Shown: positions 49,310-61,483 of the stretch, piece after piece | Layout of the letters: each line of letters starts with the position of its first letter | How positions within the stretch are numbered: position 1 is the first letter of the stretch | Assembly (NCBI GenBank): GCA_004352715.1 | Contig: SCFE01000046.1 | Span: 1,183,147-1,247,146, forward strand | Reading direction: 5' to 3' | DNA length: 64,000 nt | Source of the DNA: Hofstenia miamia | Taxonomy: Eukaryota > Xenacoelomorpha > Acoela | Notes under the pieces: model-generated | Databases searched by the model: none | What the model saw: only the letters and a program-made list of their open reading frames with translations | Told to the model about the DNA's origin: nothing | Position numbers and translations under genes: made by a program

Positions 49310-50362
49310 TAGGAGATCCAGGATATCGGCTGAGTTCAAGTTTCTTTTCATTAAGCTGGGTTGAGCGGCGCTTCTTTTTCTTTGGTCCGGAGATACATTC
49401 AGCAGGTTGAGTTACGTTGACAGCACAATGATATCGTGCTTGTTCTTCTATTTCAGGAGTTTTACATGTTTCTGCTCAACCTCAACAGTCTTGCTTTTTC
49501 TCAGAACCGTGCAATGCTAACGGCAAACTTGTATAGAAGTTATCAACGTACAATGTTAGATTTTTCTGAAGAAGGCCATCAATTAAATGAAGAACAACAA
49601 CACCCGAATGGCCCTATGCGTCCTCCTGTTCAATCGAAGTACCGTGCATGAATTGACCGTAGTTAGCTTGTACACCTTCACGCCATATTTATGGGTGTTT
49701 CCGGGAATATACTGTCGAAAGAGAAGCCTACCTCGCCAAGGCACCAAGCTCTCATCGATTACTAGATCCTGGTCATGCACAATGAACAAAGAAAACTTTG
49801 GCAGCAAATTATCTAATAAAGGCTGAATTTTATTCAGTCGATAATCAACGTCAGCTGTCGAGTTGTAGGAAAAATGGAAACAACTGAAAATCATTTGAAA
49901 CGTAGTACGCGACACAGACTGTTTGATAGCATCTACACCGAAGAAACTAGAGGTACTCCAATAATGTTCGAATCGAGGCATCTTTAATACACCAGTAACG
50001 AGAAGGATAACCAAAAAACGTTTTATTTCGTCAATATCACTTGGTACCAAGCGTCGCTTAGAAAAATGTTGTGGCAAATTGGGATGTGACGTTATATACT
50101 GATGGGCAAATCGATTAGTTTCCCCAACCAATATATCAAGTAACTGATTGTCCACGAATAGAAAATAGCAATGTTCCAGATCAACTGGTGCTTGGATTTG
50201 AACTAGCAACTGAGCGGTATCATGAAAGTTCGTACGCCGACTAATCCTCAAATTTTGCCAAATGCTTGGATTGAATGGTAAATCATCGCGATCGCTAGCC
50301 CAATTTTCATCAGTTCCTGTATGATCAACGCCAGAAATTGCATCACCCTCGTTGTTTGAAGA
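49310..50362 (-). pseudogene. piggyBac (DDE_Tnp_1_7) transposase, frameshifted and internally deleted
   Basis: The main minus-strand frame is open from 50362 to 49583, about 259 codons. An acidic start (TDENWASDRDDLPFNP) precedes the transposase core, with FFGVDAIKQSVSRTTFQMIF, then LVIDESLVPWRGR (first catalytic Asp, D268 in Trichoplusia piggyBac) and QYIPGNTHKYGVKVYKL. After a shift near 49650 the next frame gives HLIDGLLQKNLTLYVDNFYT, containing the second catalytic Asp (D346 equivalent in VDNF). The segment bearing the third Asp (GGVD) is missing. What follows is stop-rich and ends in a basic PKKKKRRSTQL stretch. Full-length family members are about 550-600 aa. The transposase cuts and pastes at TTAA. 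This copy is inactive, though the long open N-terminal half suggests a fairly recent death. Confidence 0.88.
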
Positions 50363-50631
50363 TTATCGAGAATCCACCAAAACTATTTTTAAGACGGTTT
50401 TACATGTGCACAGGACAAACAAAAGTTGAAAAAAAATACAAATTGTTATAACATAATGTACTTCGATATCTCGACGGTATTGAATATGCTAATATTTATT
50501 TTTAACAACTTTAAAGCTTGCAGAAAATTAAAGTTAATGACAAGGTCTGCAATCGTAATAAAGTAATAATCATATAATTCTTGTTCCAGCCTTATAATGC
50601 TATTAGTGCTTTCCTTTGTCTTCGCTGTGTG

Positions 50632-50668
<37 letters not shown>

Positions 50669-53572
50669 ATTGTTGTAGGATTAGTGCGGGTTAACATTGG
50701 AGCGAGGGTTAGCTAATATTTTTTTGATACGCAATTGGTGACTAACAGGGAAATGTTCTCCTTTGATATGTAAATATTATCTTAATCTCAAATGAGATAT
50801 CTATGTGGTGGCTGATTTTATTTTTATCAGCGGATGTCATCGATATTCTTATTTTGCATCATATATTCAAAAAAATTTATGGCGGTGCAATATTTTTGTG
50901 GCGAATTCGACTTAACATTAACCACCGCTTGCCATATATAATTGAAAAGCTGTTTAATATATTTAACTGTGACAATCGATTTTTAATATTTAAAATTAAT
51001 CTGACATTTCCTAGGCGCTTTGCTAATAAATACGAAAGTGAATAACGTGGACATTAAATCAATACCAACTTGCTTTTCAAGTATAATGCATTTTCCCACG
51101 ATTTTAATTTGCCTAACAAATTTTGATAGTGTACATATGTTATTTAATTGATATCAGATGAAGTAACTGAATAAATTGATCAATATTTTCAGAAATATCT
51201 TTAGGAGCCATAACTTGAAGATGAGTTTATTTACAATGAAAACAAAAGGAGTTATTCCGATTTACACTCCATGGTATGGAATGTAAATTCTGATAAAGAA
51301 TTCTCTGCTCTACTCTGCAATTTGAGCTCTTATGAAATTTATTTTTCCCAACATGCCTTTTACAAAAGTTATTGAGGAGCTCGAACCATTAAATTAAATT
51401 TAAAATATGTTGCTTTTCTACCTACATATGCAATTGAAATGAAATTGTGGAAGGTCAGGTGGATATGGGGCAGTGTTTTTCCAAAGTGGGTACCTATCGG
51501 GTAAAGTGGGGCAAAAAAACTTTTGAAAAACTTGAACCAAAAATTTGCCAATTTTGAGATCGTAATGATAATTTTCTTCTCTGATTGCGAAGATTTGGAC
51601 ATAGGCCTACTTGGAAAATTTATAGCATTTATTATCATGCATTTGATTCTATTCAATAGTACCATTTTGAATCTTCCATTTGATTTGCGTCGATAAGGTA
51701 TTTTGCATAAAATATTGATTTTATAGTCGATTTATAAATTTATAAGTAAATTTCATTTTGATATGCATTGGCATCATGAATATTATTGGATTCCTATTGG
51801 TGCTGGAAACAATAGTAGATGGCATTTGAAAAAATAGTCTCTACCTTCTAAGCAATAAAAATTGAAAATAGTAGTACTCCGAAAATTGTCATAAAACAAA
51901 TATGGGCAATAGGATATCGGAAATAATTTTTGGAGCACAATTTCTTTGAGTGGGACAATCTAGGGCAATAAAATATTAAGTGTGGGCAATATGGTGCAGA
52001 AGTCAACACTTGAATATGGGATTGGGCACAATTTCTGTGGGGCGAAGCGGGGATTTCCACAAAAATCAGCCCCACTTTCATTTCAGTACTTTGCTATATC
52101 GAACATATGCAAAATTTGTATGAAATACAAATGATATTTTGTTGTTTTGAATAGGGACATAGATTGACAGGAGCCGGTCAGGGAAAAAATGGGCCGAAAT
52201 TTATAAATAATTTACACAAAAGTGTACCCAACTCAATCCAAATGCAATGAATTTCTTACAACGTGTAAACAATGGGTTGAAAAACAATTTGCATCATTTT
52301 TCTTTCTAATATTTATTTTAGGTTTTTAAATTTTAGCAAATCGAAAAATTTACGAAGTTTCTTTTGGAAATACTATAAATGGGGAAAACTGGCATTAAGT
52401 AAATGACTCTTATAGTTGGAAACGATAAATCCCAAAAAATGCTATCAATAGAAATATTTGCGAAAATGAAGATTTTGGGGATGATCAATCTTGAGTATAA
52501 TGTAGACCTCCTTATATGATGTCAACGTGAAAAAAAATTTCTATGTAGAGTCATTAAATTAATTTACCATGGAAATATATCAATGAATACGAATCACATA
52601 TGTGAAATCTGGGAAACTTTTCAATTATAGCAAAATTATTCTTCGATTCCAAGAAGTGTGCTGAGAAAGAATTGAGTGGATTTTTTCTAACAGGTTTGGA
52701 TGTTTTAGAAACATGTGTTCATAATTTTATATAAGCGTTAACACCATTGAAATTATGTGTAGGTGTATACACCAAAATATATAATTAGCAAAAAATTTAT
52801 CCGAAAATCTGTTGAATGTGTGAGAAACGGATCAGTTTTAACAGATTATGTGAACGTTATGAAAGAGACATTTAACACATTTCAAAAAATCAGTTAAGTA
52901 TGTTAACTAGGTAAATCTGTGAGCATAGCAAAGAGGAAGAGGAAACACTGAAACAAATTGCAAAAACTCAACGAACAAATAAAGATATGAAATGCGTGAA
53001 TTAGTCTAAAACCAAAAGTAAAGCATTGACTCGGTCTTCGAAATAATGAGATACTATGTTTGACATGAAGGTAAGAACTAAGTAATAAACAGAAGAACAT
53101 GAATGCATTTTATAGTATGTTTTTGAAAAATTATGAAGATATGAAAGTCGAAGTTCAAATTATTTCCTGAAATATCTCTGCATTGTAGGTGTTTTGTCTA
53201 ATTAAATTCATTTATTAGTAATATTCTACGTGACCTAGCAACTTTGTAATTCATTATTTCTCTTACAAGATATTTTATTTCATTAGTATACACATATTTC
53301 CCCGCTTTTTGCTATAGAAAATACAAAACGTTGCATTGAGCGAAAATCCGAACGAAATATTTGAGGCAATAAGCGGGAATCACAATTTTTTTGTTTACTA
53401 AAATTCGAACTATTTTTGTGGAATATACTTTAAGTTTTCCAACTTCCGACTGAATTATGCACTACATTGTTGGATAATTATAGAGCTATACTTAGGCTAC
53501 CATTTTCAATAAAATTATCCTAAAATTATCTAAAACAGTGTTTCAAATAATAGTATATATATCAATGGCCGC
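50363..53572. other. AT-rich DNA, no gene recognised
   Basis: Contains (TA)n at 50635-50662 and a GGGGC/TGGGGC-rich patch in 51460-52080 that may be a degraded repeat. Dispersed repeat family B, copy 2, is at 53301-53365. Confidence 0.5.
53301..53365 (+). repeat. Dispersed repeat family B, copy 2
   Basis: ccgctttttgctatagaaaa, then tgcattgagcgaaaatccg, parallels 3837-3902. The tgcattgag(c)aagaaaatcc block recurs in reverse complement near 59215-59255. Confidence 0.55.
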
Positions 53573-53709
53573 NNNNNNNNNNNNNNNNNNNNNNNNNNNN
53601 NNNNNNNNNNNNNNNNNNNNNNNNNNNNNNNNNNNNNNNNNNNNNNNNNNNNNNNNNNNNNNNNNNNNNNNNNNNNNNNNNNNNNNNNNNNNNNNNNNNN
53701 NNNNNNNNN
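53573..53709. other. Assembly gap (137 N) next to (TA)n
   Basis: Right side is (TA)n; left side is unique sequence. Confidence 0.95.
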
Positions 53710-54129
53710 ATATATATATATGTACAGTATATATATAGTAACGAGAAAAATGATTAGAATGAAATCTCTGATAGGAGAAAACCCTTCATAGCAAGCCTTC
53801 TATGACATGGTAATCACTAGCTTTATCATCATTTTTTCTAGACGTAGTGGGTAATGTAATGGACAAACGCCTATTCCAACTATACAATTTATTAGCAATT
53901 TATAACACAATTAACAAATAACATCTGTAAAATGAGCGACCAAAAACATTAGAACAATGAATGAAATCGTACAGCTTAGCTCGATAAATTATTTAAAATG
54001 GAACACAATACTACACATTTACGTGTACTTTGCATGTAGGAAGTTACTATCGTTGACAGATGAGATTTCCTACTACAAGGGTTGACTAGTTCTGTTCCTT
54101 TCTTAAAATAATTTCAAAATTCATCGGCA

Positions 54130-54166
<37 letters not shown>

Positions 54167-54395
54167 TGGTTGTAACTAAAATGTTTTCAACGCCAATATA
54201 TTTACTCTAACATTCATGAGTTCATTTTCCACAATGTGATAATGTCATATTTGGAAAAGTGTATTTTCAAGAATATACATGTATATGGTCATTGAGAATG
54301 TATTTAGCTTTTCGAGTTTTTTACCATTTCAACGTTCCAAAATGTACATTTAGGGTTGGCCTTTGATGTACAATCGAACTGTCTGACTGCCTTGC
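53710..54395. other. AT-rich DNA with (TA)n at 54136-54164
   Basis: No gene recognised between the gap and the piggyBac element. Confidence 0.5.
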
Positions 54396-54399
54396 TTAA

Positions 54400-55460
54400 C
54401 CCTAGAATGCATAACATAGTCAATTGACCATTTCTGAAGTTTCTTTTCTGTGCCACTGCTATTGTTTTATCTGAAATACTATTGATAATATATTTACATC
54501 CCTTTCCTGCAACACTAGTCTGAATGAAACAAGAACAAATTTGATTGGAACAGTCAGACAAACACATACAAAAGTTCTTAACATGCTTACAAAAAACGCC
54601 ATTTGTGTCCACCAAAGTCACTTTACATTCAATGATGATTTAAATACTTTACTGACATTGTACCAAATACAAACGAGCAGGTCTGTTATTCTTATATCTT
54701 TGTTTCGTGGCAGAGCTGGACATTAAAGATTCTACAAAAAAAGCTATTGATGATTCTTGCGTACCACTAAAGGAGGTGTGGATACTTTTGATAAAATGCT
54801 GACGTACTACAGTCGCATTTTTAAAGCAATAACCAGGAGTGGCAACTGAACATATTCAGAAATATCATTTATATGGTTTGTCGGAATTTCTTTATCATTT
54901 ATCAGATTATGTGCGTATTGAATCCCCAAAACTTTATAATTGAATTATCATAAGCTTTGTAAGTGAATCAAATGGAAGCAAAGACAATATCAGATATTAT
55001 AAGACTCGATAGAGAAGAATATCAAACTCTCTTCGTATATTCCACATTCTGTAGATCAAGCTACTAGAAAACTATAGCAAGAATGCAAAAATTGAGAAAC
55101 TAAAGATTGCTGTTTATGCAAGAAAAAGTGGTTGTCCTTGTATCCTGGCGTTGTGTATGTCATGTATTGAATAAGTTTTGAGAAGCTATAAGCATTATTT
55201 CACATTTGGAAGAATCTATAACACGAGGCAAGCTTGAATGTATATTTCTCTTGATTTTAAATTTTGGTTAAAAACAATAAAGCTTGGAATATTATTACTA
55301 TATATATATATATATATACTGTATATATATATATATAAAAATTCTTTTAAAATTGTCTATGTTCATATAATATTAGTGAATAAAACAAATATTGACTAAT
55401 CAAATCGTCAGTTGACCATGTCATGCAAAATGAGGGGTTAAAATACCATTCATTCTAGGG
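54400..55460 (+). mobile_element. piggyBac deletion derivative with TTAA duplications
   Basis: TTAA at 54396-54399 and 55461-55464 flank an element that starts ccctagaatgcataac and ends cattctaggg. Its 10-bp CCCTAGAATG terminal repeats are perfect and close to the classic piggyBac terminus. An internal 20-bp inverted repeat (gcataacatagtcaattgac at 54409-54428, matched with three differences at 55407-55426) lies directly next to the left terminus but 24 bp away from the right one, the asymmetric layout known for piggyBac. Total length is 1,061 bp against about 2.4 kb for an autonomous piggyBac. Inside is only a decayed C-terminal transposase piece. It is non-autonomous. Confidence 0.9.
54541..54852 (+). 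pseudogene. piggyBac transposase C-terminal remnant
   Basis: One plus-strand frame gives GTVRQTHTKVLNMLTKN (compare GT(I/L)R in the family) and after several stops TKGGVDTFDKMLTYYS and RIFKAITR. The KGGVDTFDKM block is the signature around the third catalytic Asp (D447/D450 in piggyBac). The N-terminal two thirds are gone, and stops interrupt the frame near 54724 and 54748. A Cys-containing stretch at about 55100-55170 (DCCLCKKKW) could be the remnant of the C-terminal zinc finger, but this is uncertain. Confidence 0.75.
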
Positions 55461-58400
55461 TTAATATCGCCGAGAGTATTATGTAGCTGTACAAATTGCA
55501 CGACAAACAAATGACCGAATGTATTTGCTCCTTTTTTAGTTACACTATACAGTTAACCTACGATTCTGACCATGAATGTTTTTAAAAAATAATTCGCTAA
55601 TTAGCGTTAAAATGTGTTAAGATTTAAAGATTTACATCAACATATTTTAATTCATTACAAATGTTAGCGGCATTTGTCTTGGTTTCAGTTTCTACTGGTA
55701 GTTAATTGGAGCGATTTACAATTAGATATGACGTGTTTCCTAGTAAGCGATATCTATATAAATTCAAAAATCTTAGTCTGTTGCAACAAATAAAGGCACT
55801 GATTAATGATGCAGAAATGCATTGAATCTAATCAATCTGTTAGGATTTGAATTAATAGGAGTTTGTTTTAATTATAATAAATGTTTCGATGAAAAAAATT
55901 CAAAAATTGCAATCTGGATGGACCTATTATCTTAAAAACATATTGAAGCTAAGCAATTATTTTAGAAGCAAAAAACAGTCAGTAATATACAAGTCAAATG
56001 TAAACTGGCATAAAATTTTAATTACCAATGAATAATAAATGCCGATTCTGCTTGTGAATTAATAATAAATAAACAATCGATGGACGTCAATGTACGAATT
56101 ATTTATTTTAACAAGTAGACAAAATGTTTTGAATTAGTTATTCTTGTACATTAAATGAAAATAAATCAAGTGATTCCATCTTAGATAGAGATTACTTGGA
56201 ATGCATCGGTTAGGTTCAAACTACAAACTTTGCATTCAGTCAGCAGTAAAAGAATACCACAATAAGAGGACTTTTCAACAAGCCGAGCTTGTAACGAGCT
56301 TAGCCGAACCGGACCGAGCAAAGCTTGAGCAGCCTAAGACTAGCGTTGTTTAAAACTAGTTATCTATTTTTTCAATATACGTTTTTTCTGTTTTTTAAAG
56401 TCGTATATTTAAATCTTTGCCAAAAATTCTCCGAAAGGAAAGTTTTTAGAGAAATTATCGTGCTAAAACATGCCTCATTGACATATTCCGTGGACGAGTC
56501 AAGGCGAGCCGAGCTGAACATGCTACTAAGATTTAATCGTTTAGTGCTGAGTTAGAAAGTTTCGACTTGTTGACAAGTCTGCTACGGAAGTTAATAGTAA
56601 AGGACATATATACAACCTTCAGTTTAGAGAGTTCATTTTTTCCCACGGCGTAGGTCAATAAATAAAATTTTCCGACACTGAAAGATAGGTTTATGTCGTA
56701 TTTGCTTTATCAATGGTCAGTAATGATCGTGAATTACCTCAGGCACTAAACGCACTTCCAATAAATGTCACCCCTCAGGTGGGAGATTTATCTAAATAAA
56801 CATCATGTATTAGTTATTGGCACATTTAAATTCGGTGATGCCTTAATAATGCGGGAATTCGATTTATACATCTGACGGAAGAAAGTAGTATGGACTTAAA
56901 CGAAGCTTCCTAAATAACTAATAAATCACGAAATATAGGAAAATCTATCGGCTTCATAGCGTGGATTATCCTTGTCTATTTAAAAGGTTTTTAAATTAAA
57001 TTACGAGAACATAATTTATTACACATTTGCCTGTTGCGTTAACTTAATAAATCCTAATTTAAATAATTCTTAAATAAATCAACGTAGAAAATTGTATGAG
57101 AATTTTCAGAAAAGCTTGATAATGCGAGATTTTTTGAGTTAAAGAGAATATTATATTAGCAAGTGTATTTAGAAATTTACTTAGCAGTGGATTTCTTTAA
57201 ACCGCCATACATTCTACTGCATTCCCCGTGAAAAATATAATTTTGTGAAATTTTGGCAAATGGGAAAATTTTATGACATTGTAGCACTCTGGTTTTCAGG
57301 CTACCTGCTAAATATGTAAATAGATCGAAAGCCTAATAACTTTTTGCAATTATTTGGAACAGTGAGCGATACATAATCATTTTAAATATTCCATATATAT
57401 TTATTCAATAATGTACAAAAAGGAATTATAATTGAAACGAAAGCGATCGTTTGAAAAATTTGTCAAATGAATACGTTGTATATATCCATTAGCAAATCCG
57501 TTATCATTTTGTCTTGTATCCTCAATGCTTTGAGTTTCGTATATTAAGGTTTGCGATTTTTGGTGTCCAATGTAGCCCAAGGAGTTATAAATAGCAGTTT
57601 AAAAATTGTCAATCGATATGTTTTTCATTTAAAAATTGCTTGCATTATAAAACTTTATAGAAAAGAATGAAATTGTAACATTATAATAAATTGTGATTGT
57701 TAATTACGGATATGGGTCGGTTCGACAGACAAAGCAGAAAATATATTTGATTAATTAATAATTATTGATATGCTACGAAATTGGTCTTATGTCTTAATCT
57801 TTATATATGCTGATAGTTTGTGAAGGATATTAAAATTTTGAAAAAATACGTTTATTGCTTGAATAATAGCTGTATTGATATTAGCTGCATTCACTGTAAC
57901 CATATTATTGAATGGCACTGGTTTGCTAGAGCAATGAGTCATAATGGACTGGAAAATGTTGCCCTATATTCAATTTTTGAGCTAGTTTGATACTTTTGCA
58001 AATGTGTCTGATGTAAGGCTCTCACAATAATATAACTGCTGTCCACAAAGTCAAGGCTGTGCTAGACTAATTGTCAGCATTAGCTCAAACTAAATTCTAA
58101 ATCTAGAAAATCTGCTAAACTGCAAAACTAAATGTTTTGACCTTGGATCTATTGATGTCTATATCTACACTAGAAGCAAACATTAACTTTTTTGTAGGCT
58201 GGAGGGGCCTAATTGGTTTTTACAATGCAAAAATAATGACACTAGCTTTCTACCATTTAATCAATTTTGAAATATCTAAAAAAGTTGTTGTTTATTTGAC
58301 TTGAAAAAGATTAGGAATAATAATCAATCATAAAATTACAAATATATATGATTTAGTAAAGTAAATTCTCTAATACATGCTTTCAGAAGAAAGACAAATT

Positions 58401-60260
58401 CTCAGGGATGAACGCATCTGAAAATTGTACTTTATAATAATTGAAATAGGATTATTAACTGGTGTCTATTAGCCCCCAAAATCATTTAAGGGTAAAATCA
58501 TTGCTTTATTTCTCAAAGAAAAATTAATTAATCTTAACTTTTTTTCTACTAGCATTATTTTAAAGAAGCACACCGCTTTGTCCACATTTTTATGCAATTT
58601 TATCTAAGCCTATTATACAATATTGAAAGCCTTTGATATTGACAGATCTATGGGTTTGTGCCCGCTCACGTAGTGAAGATTTGTGTTAAAAATTGTTCCT
58701 GTGCTCGAATTACACGAAAATTTTAAAACATTTTAATGAGGTTTTTGTAAAACCATTCAAGATACGATAGTAACTAATATTCAGATAATGAGGTGGTCTA
58801 ATGCCCATCGGAACAACAATTACCCTCAAATATTTTATTATCTGAAGATAATTTTTCTAAGCTCTAAGCTCTAGATGGGTTAGCGGAGCAAAAAGAGGAG
58901 ACAATTCTCGATTTTGTGGTGTTTTCAGATTATAAATAACTTCATTATTTCATGAGTTATAGGCGTTTAAAAATATTTTTGCAAACCCTTTCATTGTTTG
59001 AGAAATTTCTAATAGAATTGGGATCATTACCGGTATATCCCAAGTGCATTAAAATCACTCTCTTATGAAATCTATCAAACATAGAAATACATACTTATTT
59101 TAATCAAAAACCAATTTTCTGAAATTTGGAAGAAATGACATTAAAATTCTCTAGAGAATTCATAACATCTTTTCAAAGTATAAATAAATCCATAACGTTC
59201 GATTGGCGGAATAAAAACATCTGTTTGGGATTTTCTTGCTCAATGCAATTCTTTTATAAAAAAATAAACTAATTGAATTTATAAAAATATTTTATTAGAA
59301 TCCTTACACTCGTATTTACAATAGATTTATAGTCTGCAACAAAGTCGTTTTATTGTAACATCTCTATTTTTATTATTCTAAATTGGATAAATTATAAGCT
59401 ATTAAGATATAACCACATAGTCGTTTGCTCGAAGAATTCAGCTAATAATGTATAGAACTTAATTTGTTTACATTCTCGAAAATTGCTCTGTTAACAAGTT
59501 AATGAGTTCCCTTTAGATTTGTAATTTAAAAGCAAAACTATGATTCTTTTATTTAGTAAATAGTCACAAAAAGAAGCGTTAATTGTGCAGAACCCAATAC
59601 AATTCTTTTGCGAAACACTCCTGCTACTTCCATTGACAGAAATGGGACGATTAGACGAAAAATAAATACAATTGTTTGTTGATTACATAAATCCAGTAGA
59701 AATCATTGGGATGAAATACTATTCAAGTACATTACCTAATTTAGTTATATATAACATACAGCTTAACTTTTTGANCATTGACAGAAATGGGACGATTAGA
59801 CGAAAAATAAATACAAGTGTTTGTTGATTACATAAATCCAGTAGAAATCATTGGGATGAAATACTATTCAAGTACATTACCTAATTTAGTTATATATAAC
59901 ATACAGCTTAACTTTTTGAATAAAGGCTTTATAGATTTAAAAAATTAGTGCAATGACCTTCGAAATATGTACAAAAATATTGAAAATGTTTTCAATTCAT
60001 CTATGAATTAGAGAAATAAGAGCATCTCTTTAGATCTTTTGTAAGATCATTTAAGAAAATATCTAGTTTCAGGAACAGTAACTGTTTTAATATCTTTCAC
60101 AGTCTAGAGCTTTAATGCGAATAAAGCCTTCAAATTAATAAAAGTAAAATTTTTGAAAAAATTTTTGAAGATTAATTATCACTTTTGAAACAGTCAATAT
60201 GAAAATGAATTAGACAAGATGTGTTTCTCTTTTAGATCTCTATCATGAATAAAGTTTCCC
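55461..60260. other. AT-rich DNA, no gene recognised
   Basis: A GC-richer patch at 56280-56335 and 56490-56525 repeats gccgagct/cgagctt words and is probably an old repeat. 58890-58990 weakly resembles family A. A false duplication lies at 59631-59919. Confidence 0.45.
59631..59919 (+). repeat. 144-bp direct duplication around a single N
   Basis: 59631-59774 (starting cattgacagaaatgggacg) recurs at 59776-59919, with one substitution noticed (attgt versus agtgt). The copies are separated by a single N at 59775. This is consistent with an unmerged contig overlap or two haplotypes laid end to end. Confidence 0.88.
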
Positions 60261-60360
60261 TAAGCAGCATGGGCATTTTTTTTTACAATTTGTGATGGTT
60301 TCAACAAAAAACTTTTTGAACGCTCATGCTACACCAATAAAAAATAGAGAATTATCTCCT
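60261..60360 (-). repeat. Dispersed repeat family A, copy 3 (reverse)
   Basis: In reverse complement: ggagataattctctattttt, gcatgagcgttcaaaaag, ttgaaaccatcacaaattg, aaaatgcccatgctg. Same block order as the copies at 7386 and 45829. Confidence 0.65.
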
Positions 60361-60393
60361 TTTTCACTTACGACTAAAATATATGCCAAGTAA

Positions 60394-61483
60394 GGTTGGT
60401 ACATTTTTTGACTGTGCAAATATTGCAAAACGAACTACAAAAATTCAAAATGACTGCATGAATATTGCAATTACATATTATGTATACAGTAGACTTGTAT
60501 GGGACAAAAGAAAAGGGACACAACTTTAATTTATTAAAGATTTCACAAAGAACAAGCTTTTTTTAGAAATCATTTATATTATATTATTCTTCTTATCAGA
60601 ATTAATGATGAGATATGAACTGCTTTTAGATATAACATGTCAATTCAGTGGAAGGAAACCTATTTAAAGAATGGATGGTGCAGAACTGTGTACCAATGTA
60701 TTCATAAATGTCTTGCACAGGTAAATGAGTACATTAAGGATGAAGAATGAATAATAAAAGTATGGTTTTGCATCAATTAGTCACTTGAGTGTCATTTAGG
60801 TTGTTAATGCACATGATCATGTTGTAGCAGTAGTTAAACGTCAGGAGTATATGTCACTATTGAGTACAACTTTTAAGTCATTGTTTTAGATACATTCAAA
60901 TTACTTAATGTACACAAAATATACCTACCATTCATTCTTTAAATGAAGTTAAAGAGCATCTAGCAAGTCAGCCAAAGTACAGGAATTGTCACTTCCTTAT
61001 ACAATAAAAGAGCTGCTTTATTATTTAAAAGTAGACTATTTAGATACAGAACATGTTTAAACAACAATGAATAATTCGGATCTGGGATTTTCATCAGATA
61101 TGTATCCGTATAAATGTTTTGATCCTAGCTCACTACATAATTTACCAAAGACAGCATCATAGACGTAAGGATAAAAATTTATATAAAGGCAAAATTTTAC
61201 TCAATATTATGGTTTAAAAAGGAGCTCTTAGTGAACATATAATATTGTAGCATCTGCTGTTCAACATATGTGAATCTATGCTAAGTTTATTGGCTATGAT
61301 TTGTTGTACAACACTACTAAATCACAATATTATTCCAACACAAATAGTAAATTCAATTGGTTAATCATCAAATAATTTTACTTTAATCATTATGGTTACA
61401 AATTCTATGTCAATATTCATGCAGTCATTTTGAATTTTGTAGTTTGTTTTGTGATATTTAAGCAGTCAAAAAATGTACCAACC
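60394..61483. mobile_element. Mutator-like (MULE) MITE with ~73-bp TIRs and 9-10 bp target duplication
   Basis: The left TIR 60394-60467 starts ggttggtacattttttgact. The right TIR 61411-61483 is its reverse complement with a few differences and a one-base indel. Outside the TIRs lie tgccaagtaa (60384-60393) and tgccaagtta (61484-61493), a 10-bp target duplication with one mismatch. Long TIRs plus a 9-10 bp duplication are typical of Mutator-like elements; hAT would give 8 bp and shorter TIRs. The 1,090-bp element has no open frame resembling a transposase, so it is non-autonomous. Confidence 0.82.

Noticed and set aside
49587-49826. Plus-strand 79-residue frame
   Set aside because: Antisense shadow of the piggyBac transposase.
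54304-54621. Minus-strand 105-residue Cys-containing frame
   Set aside because: It crosses the left terminus and TTAA of the piggyBac element and is antisense to the recognisable transposase remnant.
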